DNA of 64,000 nt from Sycon ciliatum (GCF_964019385.1 NC_088654.1:2868550-2932549); one strand, 5' to 3'; positions 31,618 through 42,531 are shown, numbered from the stretch's first letter. The notes: generated from the letters alone by a model not told the origin. Numbers and translations are program-made.

Positions 31618-32042
31618 TTATTTAGGACGAAGAAGCTGAAGCTTGAACTCCTTAATGTCTGTGCATGCTTTAAGGCTAGTTGGCAGGGAAGACCAGAGAG
31701 TGTACGCAGAGAAGATAGGGGATTTCAGAAACAGGGAGGTATTGGCACGGGGTAATGAGAAGGAATGACGTGTTGATCTGGTGGACACAAACCAGTTATA
31801 CTTAGCAAAGTGTTTTGGAGCCAAGTCTAATAAGATCATGTGTACAAGGATGCAAAGATGTTGCTGGTGTCGCTCTAAGAGGGGAGATACTGAAGCTAAA
31901 CTGTAGAGACGTTGGGAGGAGAATGTTAGATTTTTGCGAAACAGGATTTTTAGAAGCAGACGCTGGTGTATTTCCAGAGTTTGAACAAGGGCCTGAGACA
32001 GACCGCACCACGCTGTGTCACAGTAATCAAATATAGGTAGAA
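31618..32042 (-). pseudogene. LINE family 3 RT, C-terminal piece
   Basis: ILPIFDYCDTAWCGLSQALV, LEIHQRLLLKILFRKN and LWSSLPTSLKACTDIKEFK are the thumb-to-C-terminal features of CR1/L2-like LINEs. The frame is open to its natural stop. Upstream it runs into the gypsy LTR at the TATAC duplication. Confidence 0.82.
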
Positions 32043-32047
32043 TATAC

Positions 32048-32238
32048 TGGTGTATCCATATATGTTCTGCCTGTTGTACGCATTGCCCTTTTGCACTCGC
32101 GTGTGTACGCATACTAGTACACACATGCATCACGGTTTTCTGCCTGTCCTTTGCTATGGACAAGAAGTCTTTTCTCTTGGTCTTCTGAAAGATAAGTCAC
32201 AAACCCTACCTCGTGTGTTTGCGTTTGTTGACACAACA
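32048..32238 (+). repeat. Gypsy-1 5' LTR
   Basis: 191 bp starting TGGTGTATCC and ending GACACAACA, identical by eye to 36822-37012. TATAC precedes it (32043-32047) and follows the 3' LTR (37013-37017). Confidence 0.95.
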
Positions 32239-32252
32239 TGGCGCAGTGAACG
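32239..32252 (+). promoter_or_regulatory. Gypsy-1 primer-binding site
   Basis: TGGCGCAGTG begins at the first base after the LTR. TGG matches the CCA end of a tRNA; the specific tRNA is not assigned. Confidence 0.75.
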
Positions 32253-32424
32253 TCTTACTTTACCTGTAGTCTTAGTATACTAGTAGTTCCATTGCAGTTG
32301 TAGAGTAGCCCACCTGTAGTGTTGCTCTCTGCCCGTTTTCGTTTCGCTTCGAAAATTGTCCGTTTCGAAGTTCTAGAATTTTTTCGTAGCCTTGTAGTAC
32401 GATATCGATAGTTGTGATTTCGCC

Positions 32425-35400
32425 ATGGCGGATGGTGCTAAGTCACAGCCGGACATCAACCAACTGGTGCAGCTGATCCAAGCTCAAGTGCAAGCATCTG
32501 CCCAGCGCGATGCGCAGCTCCAAACTCTGTTGCAGTCAATGTCGCAAGGATCATCAAGCAGCACGAGTGCACCTGCTTCGTCTGCTCCTGCTCCATCCAC
32601 CAAGCTCGTCGCTGTGGATCGGCCCATATTGTTGTCGTCGGCGAATCTAGCTGAATTTGTATCGTGGAGCGAGGCCTGGGAGGACTACTCCCGGTGTCAG
32701 CTGTTGTCAGCGCAGCCCCGCGAGACAAGGATGGCCGCGTTTAGGCAGGCCTTGGATGAGGACCTGCGACGTTTCGTTCGTGAAGGTGTGATTGTGGTGC
32801 CAAACACCCATGATGTCCCGGAGGCCATGGTTGAACTACGCAAGTTCATCCGGCGCCAGCGCAACCCCCTGCTGGACAGGATTGAATTTTATCGCCGTGC
32901 CCAGCAACCTGGAGAGACGTTCGACGCGTGGTACACATCCCTGAGGGAGTTGTTTCATGCGTGCAACTTCTCCGGGTTGGATGTCTGTTCGACATGCTCA
33001 GGGCGTATGTGTCAAACATGCCAGCAGTCGCTCCAGGCTAACACGGATGAAATTCTGCGAGACCGCATTGTTACCGGCATCCTGCAGGATGACGTTCGAC
33101 ACAAGCTGCTGGCAATGAAGGATCTAACCCTGGCAACCTGCGTCGACCTATGCCGCGCCGAGGAGGCTGCCAGTCAAACCTCGTCACGTATCCCCAGTCA
33201 GGCCACTGGAGACGCGTCCGTGAGTGCCGTTCGTTCCAGCTATAAGAAGCAGAAAGGAATGGCATCCAAGCAAGCTCGAGCACCCGCAGCCAAGGATACC
33301 AAGTCTGGCAGCAAGCCCTCGCCGGACAAGTGTCCCAACTGTGGCCGCACCGCTCATAGCAAGCGACCCTGCCCTGCTGCGGATCGCAAATGCAATGGCT
33401 GCCAACGCACCGGTCACTTCTTATCCATGTGTCCGTCTGCTTCTAAGAGGACTGTCGGTCAGCTGAAGCTGCAACGTGCCGCGTCCTCCCGTGAAGGGGC
33501 TACCATAGCCGTCAACACGCAGCTCGTGTCTGCCGACAAGCCAACCAGTTTGCGCTGGCTTCCTGACACCGGCAGCGACATCAACGCTATTGGCCCTGCA
33601 CACCTCGAGCTCCTCGGAGACTTTATTGAGAATCTGCCTACCGACAAGGATATTGTGCGCACCGCTGATGGCGCACCCTTGACCAGTCTTGGCAAGATCC
33701 AGGCGACCTTGACGCTCGATTCCGTCACACACGACACCACACTGCACGTGTACAAAGGCCTGGATGAGGCACTGCTATCCCGCCAAAGCCTCTGTGCCTT
33801 GAATCTGTTGCCTGCTTCTTGGCCCTCCGTGTTTGTCCGTTCTGCCCGTACTGAACCCAACACGGCCCGGCAGCTCCAACAGCAGCTTCTGGAAGAGTTT
33901 GCCGACGTTTTCGACAGCTCACAGCTTCCACCAATGGATGGTCCGCCCATGGACATTCAGTTGGAACCAGGTGCAGAACCCAGCTGCGTCCGCACTGCTC
34001 GCACCATACCGTTTGCCTACCGGGATCAGATAAAGTCCCAACTGGACAGTATGGTCGATGATCGCATTATCGAGCCAGTCACAGAACCCTCTGCGTGGTG
34101 CCATCCAATCGTTCTCGTTGAGAAGAAGGGCACAACTGAGATGCGACTGACTGTGGACCTTCGAAAGCTGAATGATCAGGTACGCAGACCCACCCATCCT
34201 GCTCGTACACCACATGACGCAGTGGCAGCCATCGGCAAAGCCCGCTACTTCACGAAGCTCGACGCCCGACATGGCTATTGGCAAGTCCCGCTGTCCGACG
34301 ATGCCAAGCCGCTCACCACCTTTATCACACCGTGGGGGCGGTACCAGTTTCTTCGCAACCCGCAGGGCCTTGTCTCGGCTGGTGATGTATTCAACTCCCG
34401 TACCGACGCAGCGTTTGATCGCCTCACCAACTTCGTAAAAGTGGTTGACGATGGTCTTGTGTACGATACGGAACTGACGACTCATTTCACCCACGTTCGT
34501 GACGCTCTGCTCCGCGCCCGTCAGCACGGCATTACCCTGAGCGCTAAGAAATTCGTCTTCGGCGTACCAGAAGTCGACTACTGTGGCTACCACATCAACA
34601 CGGATGGTTACACCGTTGACAGTGACAAGACGGCAGCCATCACTGATTTCCCAGTACCCGTTAATCGCACTGACGTCCGCTCATTCTTCGGGCTAATCAA
34701 CCAGTGTAGTGATTTCTCGCCCCGTATCGCACAGCTCAGCGACCCGCTTCGCCCGTTGCTGAAGTCCACGAATGTGTTCCTGTGGGAGTCGGCACACACT
34801 GACGCGTTTAACGCCGTCAAAGCTGCCCTGGCTTCTCCCCCGATATTGTCGTTCTTTCAGCCTGGCCGACCGCTTCGGTTAGAAACTGATGCGTCCGTGA
34901 AGAACGGACTTGGTTATGTTTTGTGGCAGCAGCAGGGCGACACCTGGTGCATACTCCAATGTGGAAGCCGGTTCCTCTCTGATGCCGAGACGAGATACGC
35001 CGTCATTGAGCTTGAATGCCTTGCAGTTACCTGGGCAGTACGCAAGTGTTCGATCTATCTCTCCGGTGCTCGGTTTGAAGTTATTACCGACCACCGCCCG
35101 CTCATCCCTATTCTGAACTCCTACTACTTGGATCAGATAGAGAATCCCCGGCTGCAGCGGCTCGTCCTGAAACTTCGGCCCTATCAGCTACACGCAACCT
35201 GGCGGAAAGGCACGGATCATGCTTTCCCTGACGCTCTGTCCCGCCATCCAGTCAGCGACCCCTGCCCTGACGATGAACTGGGTGAGAGTACTGCCTCTCA
35301 GGGCGCTGCTATCCGTGTGTGCACGCTTGATACGTCTGGTGGCCTGAAGTACCACGCGCTCCGCTCCGCCGCCCAGGCCGACGCTGACTACCAGTGCCTA

Positions 35401-36681
35401 GTTCAGTTCATCGTGTCTGGTTTCCCTGCTAAGAGGTCCCTCATGCCTGAGTCACTCCAGCCGTACTGGAATGGTCACGAGCACCTCTCTATTGACAGTG
35501 GTTTAGTGATGAAAGGACCCCGTCTCTTGATTCCCGTCGCTCTCCGGCAGCGTGTCTTGTCTGATCTGCACGCATCCCATCAAGGATTGACGCGCACGAA
35601 GTCCCGTGCCCGGCAGATTGTATTCTGGCCACGATTGTCAGCCGACATCGAGCATGTTGTCCGCAGTTGTGACAAGTGCCGCCTGCACAGCGCCTCACAA
35701 CCGAAGGAGCCACTCCGTGTGGACGATCGTGCTCCAGATCTGCCATTCCAGCATTGCAGCGCCGACCTGTTTGAGTGTGAAGGCCTGCAGTATCTAGTGT
35801 ATGTGGACCGACTAACCAGCTGGCCCTGCGTTGCCAAGCTCGGACGCACTGCCTCCTCTGCAGACGTCATTCGGTCTCTTCGCCGCTGGTTTCCTGACAT
35901 TGGTGTCCCCGAGGTACTTACCAGTGATGGTGGCCCTCAGTTCCAGTCCCATGTGTTCGCTAAGTTCTGTGATACCTGGCACATCCGTCATGCTAAATCC
36001 TCTCCCCATTATCCGCAGTCGAATGGGCTTGCCGAGAATGCCGTGAAAGCCATGAAGTCGCTAATTCACAAGACCACTAGTAATGGCGACCTCGACGTGG
36101 ATTCCTTTCAACGTGCGTTGCTTGAGTGGAGGAATACCCCGAACGCCACTGGTCAGAGTCCAGCCCAAGCTCTCTACGGCCGGCCTCTGTCATCTTTTGT
36201 GTTTGCCCACCATTCCAGCTTTGCTCCTGCATGGCAAACACACGCTAATGAAGTTGACCAGCGCTCATCACACTACCTGGAGTCGACTCAGCAGCATTAC
36301 AACCGCTCTGCTCGGTCCCTTCCTCGTCTGTCTCTTGGAGCACATGTCGACATCCAGCATCCCCGGACCAAGTTGTGGTCAGCTCATGGCTCAATCGTAG
36401 CCATTGGTCAGCACCGGGACTACTTGGTGAAACTTCCAAGCGGCCGCATCTATTGGCGCAACCGCCGTTTCCTCCGACCAAGAGTCTCTCCTACACCCCC
36501 GCCAGCTGCAGCCGTCCCTACTGTTTATGCTCCAGACGCGGCACAAGGCCAGACACCAGTTGCCTCTATTGCCCCTGGTGTACATGCCCCAGCACAGCCT
36601 GCACCACGCTGCAGTCATCGCCATCGGCAGCAGAATGTCCCGTTTAATGTGATATCCACACGCGGACAATCTTATGACTGA
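32425..36681 (+). CDS. Gypsy-1 gag-pol polyprotein
   Basis: The single frame of 1418 residues begins MADGAKSQPDINQ. Gag occupies about residues 1-290. Two CCHC zinc knuckles follow (CPNCGRTAHSKRPC and CNGCQRTGHFLSMC, about 303-335). The aspartic protease has DTGSD at about 380. RT has FTKLDARHGYWQVPL at about 608 and the catalytic motif VVDD at about 672, in place of the more usual YxDD or YLDD. RNase H has ETDASVKNGLG at about 818. Integrase has an HHCC finger (HASHQG...CDKC, about 1050) and a DD35E core (SADLFE, LTSDGGPQF, SNGLAENAVK, about 1112-1205), then a C-terminal module with a GRIYWRNRRFLRP tail. No stops or frameshifts. Gag and pol are fused without a shift, so the ratio must be set by other means. 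Confidence 0.95.
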   Translation: MADGAKSQPDINQLVQLIQAQVQASAQRDAQLQTLLQSMSQGSSSSTSAPASSAPAPSTKLVAVDRPILLSSANLAEFVSWSEAWEDYSRCQLLSAQPRETRMAAFRQALDEDLRRFVREGVIVVPNTHDVPEAMVELRKFIRRQRNPLLDRIEFYRRAQQPGETFDAWYTSLRELFHACNFSGLDVCSTCSGRMCQTCQQSLQANTDEILRDRIVTGILQDDVRHKLLAMKDLTLATCVDLCRAEEAASQTSSRIPSQATGDASVSAVRSSYKKQKGMASKQARAPAAKDTKSGSKPSPDKCPNCGRTAHSKRPCPAADRKCNGCQRTGHFLSMCPSASKRTVGQLKLQRAASSREGATIAVNTQLVSADKPTSLRWLPDTGSDINAIGPAHLELLGDFIENLPTDKDIVRTADGAPLTSLGKIQATLTLDSVTHDTTLHVYKGLDEALLSRQSLCALNLLPASWPSVFVRSARTEPNTARQLQQQLLEEFADVFDSSQLPPMDGPPMDIQLEPGAEPSCVRTARTIPFAYRDQIKSQLDSMVDDRIIEPVTEPSAWCHPIVLVEKKGTTEMRLTVDLRKLNDQVRRPTHPARTPHDAVAAIGKARYFTKLDARHGYWQVPLSDDAKPLTTFITPWGRYQFLRNPQGLVSAGDVFNSRTDAAFDRLTNFVKVVDDGLVYDTELTTHFTHVRDALLRARQHGITLSAKKFVFGVPEVDYCGYHINTDGYTVDSDKTAAITDFPVPVNRTDVRSFFGLINQCSDFSPRIAQLSDPLRPLLKSTNVFLWESAHTDAFNAVKAALASPPILSFFQPGRPLRLETDASVKNGLGYVLWQQQGDTWCILQCGSRFLSDAETRYAVIELECLAVTWAVRKCSIYLSGARFEVITDHRPLIPILNSYYLDQIENPRLQRLVLKLRPYQLHATWRKGTDHAFPDALSRHPVSDPCPDDELGESTASQGAAIRVCTLDTSGGLKYHALRSAAQADADYQCLVQFIVSGFPAKRSLMPESLQPYWNGHEHLSIDSGLVMKGPRLLIPVALRQRVLSDLHASHQGLTRTKSRARQIVFWPRLSADIEHVVRSCDKCRLHSASQPKEPLRVDDRAPDLPFQHCSADLFECEGLQYLVYVDRLTSWPCVAKLGRTASSADVIRSLRRWFPDIGVPEVLTSDGGPQFQSHVFAKFCDTWHIRHAKSSPHYPQSNGLAENAVKAMKSLIHKTTSNGDLDVDSFQRALLEWRNTPNATGQSPAQALYGRPLSSFVFAHHSSFAPAWQTHANEVDQRSSHYLESTQQHYNRSARSLPRLSLGAHVDIQHPRTKLWSAHGSIVAIGQHRDYLVKLPSGRIYWRNRRFLRPRVSPTPPPAAAVPTVYAPDAAQGQTPVASIAPGVHAPAQPAPRCSHRHRQQNVPFNVISTRGQSYD

Positions 36682-36810
36682 TGACTTTGTCCTCATTCTG
36701 TTTCTGCTCTTCTGCCGGACCTATGACTGTTGCTGTTACTTATGCACTTCATTGCTGCTGTGTTTTTTTTGTTTTTGTTTGTTTTGATCAGATAAATATG
36801 TCTTTTATCT

Positions 36811-36821
36811 CAGAAGGGGCG
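36811..36821 (+). promoter_or_regulatory. Gypsy-1 polypurine tract
   Basis: AGAAGGGGCG directly precedes the 3' LTR and would prime plus-strand DNA synthesis. Confidence 0.75.
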
Positions 36822-37012
36822 TGGTGTATCCATATATGTTCTGCCTGTTGTACGCATTGCCCTTTTGCACTCGCGTGTGTACGCATACTAGTACACACAT
36901 GCATCACGGTTTTCTGCCTGTCCTTTGCTATGGACAAGAAGTCTTTTCTCTTGGTCTTCTGAAAGATAAGTCACAAACCCTACCTCGTGTGTTTGCGTTT
37001 GTTGACACAACA
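36822..37012 (+). repeat. Gypsy-1 3' LTR
   Basis: Identical by eye to the 5' LTR at 32048-32238 and followed by the TATAC duplication. Confidence 0.95.
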
Positions 37013-37017
37013 TATAC

Positions 37018-37447
37018 GACGTAAAGAACAATTTTCGGCAATGGTCATTTAAATGGTGGCAGTGAGGTTGCCACATGCCAAGGGAGGAGCTAGCTCGCTT
37101 GCATACTGACTGGACCTGTGGAGACCAGGACATATGGCTGTCGAATATAACACCAAGGTGTTTGTGTTCATGAACAATTTTAACGTTAGCATTGGCCCCT
37201 GGAAAGTGCAACGGCTGAGTAGTCGGCGATGGGCTGATGAACATTGCTTCGGTCTTCGCGATGTTGGGCCTCAGTTTCCAAGCTTCCATCCATGCTATGG
37301 TGGAGTTAATGCCGGTCTGCAGGGAGGTAACGAGGTTGGACGGCGAGCTGTCAGAGCACAACAGTGCAGTGTCATCAGCAAAAAGGCTGACGTCTGGAAC
37401 TAGAGAGGGCAGATCGTTCACATAAGTTAGGAAAAGGAGTGGACCCA
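37018..37447 (-). pseudogene. LINE family 3 RT, catalytic piece
   Basis: ILGPLLFLTYVNDLPSLV, SLFADDTALLCSDS (FADD), WMEAWKLRPNIAKTEAM and KHLGVIFDSHMSWSPQV are intact. It is bordered on its upstream side by the LINE insert at 37448 and on its downstream side by the gypsy target duplication. Confidence 0.85.
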
Positions 37448-37920
37448 GTATGTTGTTGTTGTATACTTTATTTATAGTGGAAATCAAAACAGGCAAAATG
37501 CCTAATAACATTGGACCCACTGTGAATAACATGTTAAAGGATATTGTGGAGAAAAAAAAAAAAAAGTAGATACAAGAGAAAAAGAGAAAGGAAAAAATGA
37601 CGGAAGGTTGGTTGCAACGAACAGATATCAATCCAGTAAGCATTGGAAAACCTATGTCGCTGATAATATATACTGCAAGGCTTGAGATTTAAAATCCAAA
37701 TACCTATTTGAACATTTTGCTGCTGGTGGCAATCTATTCCACATAATGGCTCCAGCGTGCGTTAGGCGCTTAGCAGAACGAGCAGTGCTAGCAGGTGGGA
37801 CCACAAGCAAGTTGCTTTGGCCTCCCCGAGTGCGAGTTGAGGGCACGACAGCAAAAAAGGACTCAAACAGGGTGCTACATGCATCATGCAAACATCGCCA
37901 GATGAAACACAACATATTCA
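37448..37920 (-). mobile_element. LINE family 4, short 3' fragment nested in LINE family 3
   Basis: The minus-strand C-terminal RT frame (LNMLCFIWRCLHDA, RLTHAGAIMWNRLPPAAKCS) is followed by a 3' UTR ending ATAAATAAAGTATACAACAA. It interrupts family 3 between VPQGS and ILGPLLF. The junctions share GGGTCCA-like sequence that is part of the target, so no clean target duplication is visible. Confidence 0.75.
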
Positions 37921-38580
37921 AGTGGACCCCTGTGGAACACCAGACACTACAGGTAAAGGATCGGACAAGGAAGCAGAGACACGGACAGTTTGATGACGGG
38001 ACGACAAATATAGCGACAGCCACTGCAGAGCTGTACCACGTACTAGAAAAATGTACTCAAGCTTTGCAAGTAGGCCTCGATGCCAGACTGTATCGAACGC
38101 TTTTGACAGATCAAAAAAGACAAGACCTACATGCTTCTTCAGGTTACGATGTCCGTAAATATCCTGGATTAAGCGTGTCAATTGCAAAGTAGTTGAGTCG
38201 CCACGACAGAAGCCGGATTGTGCAGAGGAGAGGGCAGGGGTGACATGGTGGTAGAGAGCTTCATAGAAGATGCGTTCACAGACTTTGGATATAGTTGGTA
38301 GGAGGGAGATGGGCCTGTAATTAACAGCTTGGGAGCGTTGTCCTTATTTAAATATCGGGACAACAATAGCAGATTTCCACGCAGATGGGAAGACTCCTGC
38401 ACGATATGACAAGTTGAATAGAAAGCACAGGGGATACGACAAGGAAGGCACCAGCAGTTTAAGGACTTCATTTGGAATACCGCCTTTTCCAAGAGACTTG
38501 CAGCTCCTAAGACGTTTCAGTTGTTTGCGGACCACACCAGTTGTTGTAAAGACCTCACTTTGGGTGTACCACGATTTTTT
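37921..38580 (-). pseudogene. LINE family 3 RT, N-terminal piece
   Basis: SLGKGGIPNEVLKLLVPSLS, NYRPISLLPTISKVCER (second frame), CRGDSTTLQLTRL and VGLVFFDLSKAFDTVWHRGL, then VVSGVPQGS. A stop and a frame change occur near 38340 (after PIFK), so it is inactive even without the insertions. Confidence 0.82.
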
Positions 38581-39840
38581 TGGCTCATATGATAGAGGGC
38601 CATGTGTAGATCACCCTACCACTTGTTGTCATTCTCAGAATTTTCTGAAAGGTGGTGAAAATTGCGATTGAAATTGCCTATAATTACCATGGCCACCGGA
38701 TACAAAATTAGCATTTGCGTAACTTTGTGTTACTTTTACGCCACTTTGCTATTGGCACCTCCATGTATTTATTCCAATCATTCTAAATGAAGTGTTTTGA
38801 AGCGTGAATAAGAACTCTTTTCTTCTTGGTTACCATGGCAACCACGAACGATCTACAAAATGACAATAAAAAAGAATCAATCAACTTCAGAAATGCTACC
38901 AAATCAGAATAAACAACTGTCTATTGGGATAATCCTGAAAATAAGAGCGTCAACCTGCTATTTCAGGCCTAAATCGTAATGGTTGATCCCTGGAAAAGAC
39001 AATGACACGTACATGTACATCACGTTCTGCACAGACACGTACATTGTAGGGTCAAATAAAATTCTAAGCAGCAAGTACATGTAGTCTGTACTTGTGTCTA
39101 AATCTACAAGAATGGGGAATGAACTGTAATGCACCAACAAAAAGGGATTTGTCTATACTGATATCATAATTATGAGAAAACAGCGCACGTCATAATAATA
39201 GCGATATTTAGTAGGATGAACCAAAGCCAGGCCTATCAAAGGGTTCACCGCATTGGAGACGTACATGTACATGGTAATGTTCAAACTATAAAATTTTGTA
39301 GTACAGCATATACAGAACGGCAGTGGGCCTTTTACCTGTTACACTGCCTCTTGCATTTGGTGGGCAGAACGCAGTGCACACGAGGTACAAAGGCCCGGAA
39401 AATCAAAGGCTAATTGGTACCGCGGGATTTAACGCTCCTACGTGCATCTCTTCTGCTTGGTTATATTCCGGTGCTGCCTAAAAGTTCTGCTTTCCTCCAG
39501 ACCAAGACAGGTGCCAACATATTAAACTCAGCACGGGCAATATCATGACATGTTTGCTCCACGACTTGCTTACTATCTTCCAAAATTACAATCCATATCC
39601 TGTCTCTAAATATGGCTAAGCTCAGCTGTCCTCTGATCCTGGGCGGCATTGGTTCGGCCGTGTTCAACGACCAGTGATACTGCATGTACCTGGATCACGC
39701 AATTCCTGCCGTCTTAGCAGGTTCCAATCATGTCATCTTGGAATTGCCGACAGCATCTTGACTCCGATGTAGCAGATTAGCCAGGAGCTTGTATTCTTGC
39801 CAGGAAGCCCTCGTTGAACTAACCCACACGAGTCAATCAA
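38581..39840. other. No gene recognised
   Basis: Moderately AT-rich. Short ACATGTACATG repeats occur near 39010 and 39260. A minus-strand frame at 39461-39685 (RIRGQLSLAIFRDRIWIVIL) is open but unassigned; it might be an exon of the candidate gene to its right. Confidence 0.4.
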
Positions 39841-39844
39841 TATT

Positions 39845-40030
39845 TCCAGGATTTACTCGCTGCAAATTCAAGTCTGTCTTATTGCCCAACATGCCTTGAA
39901 GCGGTGCGTGTGCTACTTCCGAACTTGAGTAGCTAAAGTCGGTGGCAGGCCCCGGCTGCATGCAGAGGATAATTAGAGCAAACAATGATAGCTGCAACAC
40001 ACCCACATACACCCGCAGGCCGACAACCTT
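39845..40030 (-). CDS. Candidate signal-peptide exon of an unknown secreted protein
   Basis: The minus-strand ATG at 40030 opens MKVVGLRVYVGVLQLSLFAL then IILCMQPGPATDF, a good signal peptide with hydrophobic core and small residues at the cut. The frame runs to a stop at 39833. A GTAAAT donor-like site after LNLQR near 39845 would end it as an exon instead. There is no domain similarity that I recognise. The type II-like core could also be a transmembrane anchor. Confidence 0.35.
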
Positions 40031-40039
40031 CATTGCACA

Positions 40040-41221
40040 GTTATGGGTCCACACACGTCACTTTAGTCCAGAAGAGTTTCGACCTTTGAAAGAAACTACT
40101 CCGGGGGATGTAGTACAGGACTATCTTTGGGCAAGAAATTAATAGTTCCAGAGATTGCCCCCACCTGGGCGGCCAAATGGTAACATTTTCAATAGGCACA
40201 GTTCGCACATGCAGAAACAGTTCAATGCCACATGTGCATGTGATGCTCACCTGCATCACTGAGGGCTGCACCATTTTGCAGTTGATTACCAGTCACTGTC
40301 CTGTAATGTTCTAAGTCGAATAGAACTCTGCAACAGGCGATAGTATCAGCTGCTTTTATGATAAATTGATGAGACCGTCGATGAAAGTGGCTCTCTTCAT
40401 GATAAAGGCCGATGACACCACCTACTACTGGTCTATGGGTAAAAAGGATGCAAGTAATCCTAATCTGCATCGCTACGACGAGAGAATACAGAAAATCTCA
40501 AAATCATCACTTGAATAAACTTGCCAAAGGGCCCAGCTGCTTCACCACTGCTGGATGTTGCCGGATTTCTTTCCATGTGGAAACTTATTCATTCATTTGC
40601 TACAGACCAGAACATTTTCTACATGTAGATGGAATCGGACGAGCAGTACCCTGTTATGTGGCTCTTTCGTCTTCCGGTCGTGCAACCCCGGAGTCGAAAA
40701 CAGATCAAGGACTGCTAGTTCCTTTCTTGTCACAGCGAAACTCCGAAAGCGAAAAAGACTTTACTAGCGTACTGACGTCATGAGGTTGTACGCACCCAAG
40801 ATTCAAAACGGGTGCACTCTACGCAAAAAGTTCTCGAAAATGCTTGAAATTACTTCAGATTTGCGAGGCCTCGTCATCATGGTCATAGCCGATCGACGAG
40901 TATTTTTGGAAGAAGAAGCCCCTGGAAGTCGACCTTCCAGAAAGTTTCAGAAATGACAACAAGTGGATTCCCCCTCTACAAGACACTGTCTCGAGATTTG
41001 TATAAAAAAATCGTGGTACGCTCAAAGTCGGAACGAGCCTTTTTTCCTTTAGGTTTTCACCCACTTGGCTCCTGTACTACAAGGGTTTGTGCGATCCCTG
41101 GTCAAGAGGGTGGGCACTGTTGCGTACATTTCCAACGGGGTAGAGCATGCGTCTGCAGTACAGTACGGCATCGCAGACTGTGACAGAGTCATACGGTGTA
41201 GATAATCAAGCGAGATACGGA
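40040..41221. other. No gene recognised
   Basis: Several short open frames of ordinary composition and no repeat boundary. It may be intron or intergenic sequence. Confidence 0.4.
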
Positions 41222-41284
41222 GGGCTTGATGGCTGATCAAAGCCCAAGGGACCGGCCCGAGAGCTTTGATCAGCCATCAAGCCC
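41222..41284. repeat. 22-bp perfect inverted repeat at the hAT insertion point
   Basis: GGGCTTGATGGCTGATCAAAGC (41222-41243) pairs with 41263-41284 exactly, across 19 bases. The hAT element at 41288 inserted at the base of this hairpin, and the first part of its AGCCCGAC duplication is the right arm. A similar hairpin lies at 51470-51502. Confidence 0.85.
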
Positions 41285-42054
41285 GACCAGGGAGTCGTAA
41301 AATACCGGGAGGCGACACGCCACACATTTCACGATCCGAGGATTGCTGCACTCGACCCGCGAAATTTGATGCGTGATTGAAACGTCGTCGTCATCTTCTT
41401 TTTCTCAATTGTTTTTGCTATTCTTCGAGGCCTATTCTGGATCTCCAGAGCGAAAGCTGGTTGTTTCTGATACGTACCACGCAAAACCTTAGGTTGAGCC
41501 GTGGCTTTTAATTTTTTTTGGGAAGTTCACTGCTTTGGAGACGACGGAATGTCAAGGTAAGTTATTCACGAAATGTACTCAAATTTGAATTGAGTAAGTG
41601 CGAATGACACCCTGTTTTCGGAATAGTTCTCCACTGAACACACCATGCCCATGGCCCCTTCATGTTTTCCAAGTTCCATTCTAGGTTTGTGTGAAGTTTC
41701 GAGATGAAGTTCGAGGATGTACTCACCTTTCCATGAAAGGGAAAAAAGTAGCATATCAAACAGAATCCATGCAGCATTTGATGCCACTCATATGATCCTC
41801 ATTCTTCTGCATTCAAAGTGTTTCACATTGTTGTCCATGAACTACACACAATATTTGTCATTTCTTAACTGTTCATAGCTGTTCATTCTTGAAGTAACTG
41901 TGTTCTGAACACATTGCCTTCAGGAAACGTAAGGCCGAGTCGCCTGACCGACTGAGCAAAGTTCTCTGCGACGAAAGTCACACTATCGGCAAATGCACTC
42001 AAGGCGAATACCTGTGAATACCCTGTATACTGCTTGATCCACTTATCACAGAAG

Positions 42055-42420
42055 CATACACACACACGCACGCACACACATACCATGCATACGCCCGTCG
42101 CAAGAGAAGAACGCACGTCTGCAAATGCACTGGATGTGCACCCACAGATTTTCTCTTATAGCAACGATAGCGAACAAGATCTGGATGAGACAGATCAAGA
42201 CTTGCACCAGATAACTGTATAATCCACACAACTGGCCAAGCTATGTGAATCGACCACCAATGCACAACACACATACACCTTTGGACCTTTGGATGCCCAT
42301 TGCTCCGTGCAATGATAGCATCAGGAGTTGCAGTATTTCCTGTGGCGAGTTAGATCATTGGGCCGACGCTGAAGTCCCTGCCACAGCCGCAAATGAACAC
42401 TCTAGGCTTTGGCACAGCCG

Positions 42421-42452
<32 letters not shown>

Positions 42453-42478
42453 TACACACACACGCATGCTCGTGCAAC
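42055..42478. repeat. CA-rich microsatellites inside the hAT element
   Basis: CA arrays at about 42057-42082 and 42421-42466, at positions comparable to those in the 13448 element. They may be a family feature. Confidence 0.8.
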
Positions 42479-42531
42479 ATTCACATGTCACTGCTTCAGT
42501 TGTTTTAAGCTGTGTCATATTGTGTCTTATA

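Larger units (their letters stand above)
32048..37012 (+). mobile_element. Gypsy-1: complete, recently inserted Ty3/gypsy LTR retrotransposon
   Basis: A 4965-bp element with two identical 191-bp LTRs, a 5-bp TATAC target duplication, a primer-binding site directly after the 5' LTR (TGGCGCAGTG at 32239), one uninterrupted gag-pol frame, and a polypurine tract AGAAGGGGCG just before the 3' LTR. Identical LTRs and an unbroken frame indicate a very recent insertion. It landed inside a LINE RT sequence. No env frame is present. Confidence 0.95.
31468..38580 (-). mobile_element. LINE family 3, 5'-truncated, interrupted by a gypsy element and another LINE
   Basis: The minus-strand RT runs in pieces: 38580-37921 (finger and palm), 37447-37018 (FADD and thumb) and 32042-31618 (C-terminus), ending in an AAT-repeat tail at about 31468-31484. 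The gypsy element at 32048-37012 and the LINE fragment at 37448-37920 account for the two gaps, and the protein motifs resume in order across both. The 5' end starts inside the RT region near 38580. Confidence 0.85.

Noticed and set aside
37022..37403. Plus-strand frames 37134-37425 as a gene
   Set aside because: They lie opposite the LINE family 3 RT catalytic piece, which explains the sequence.
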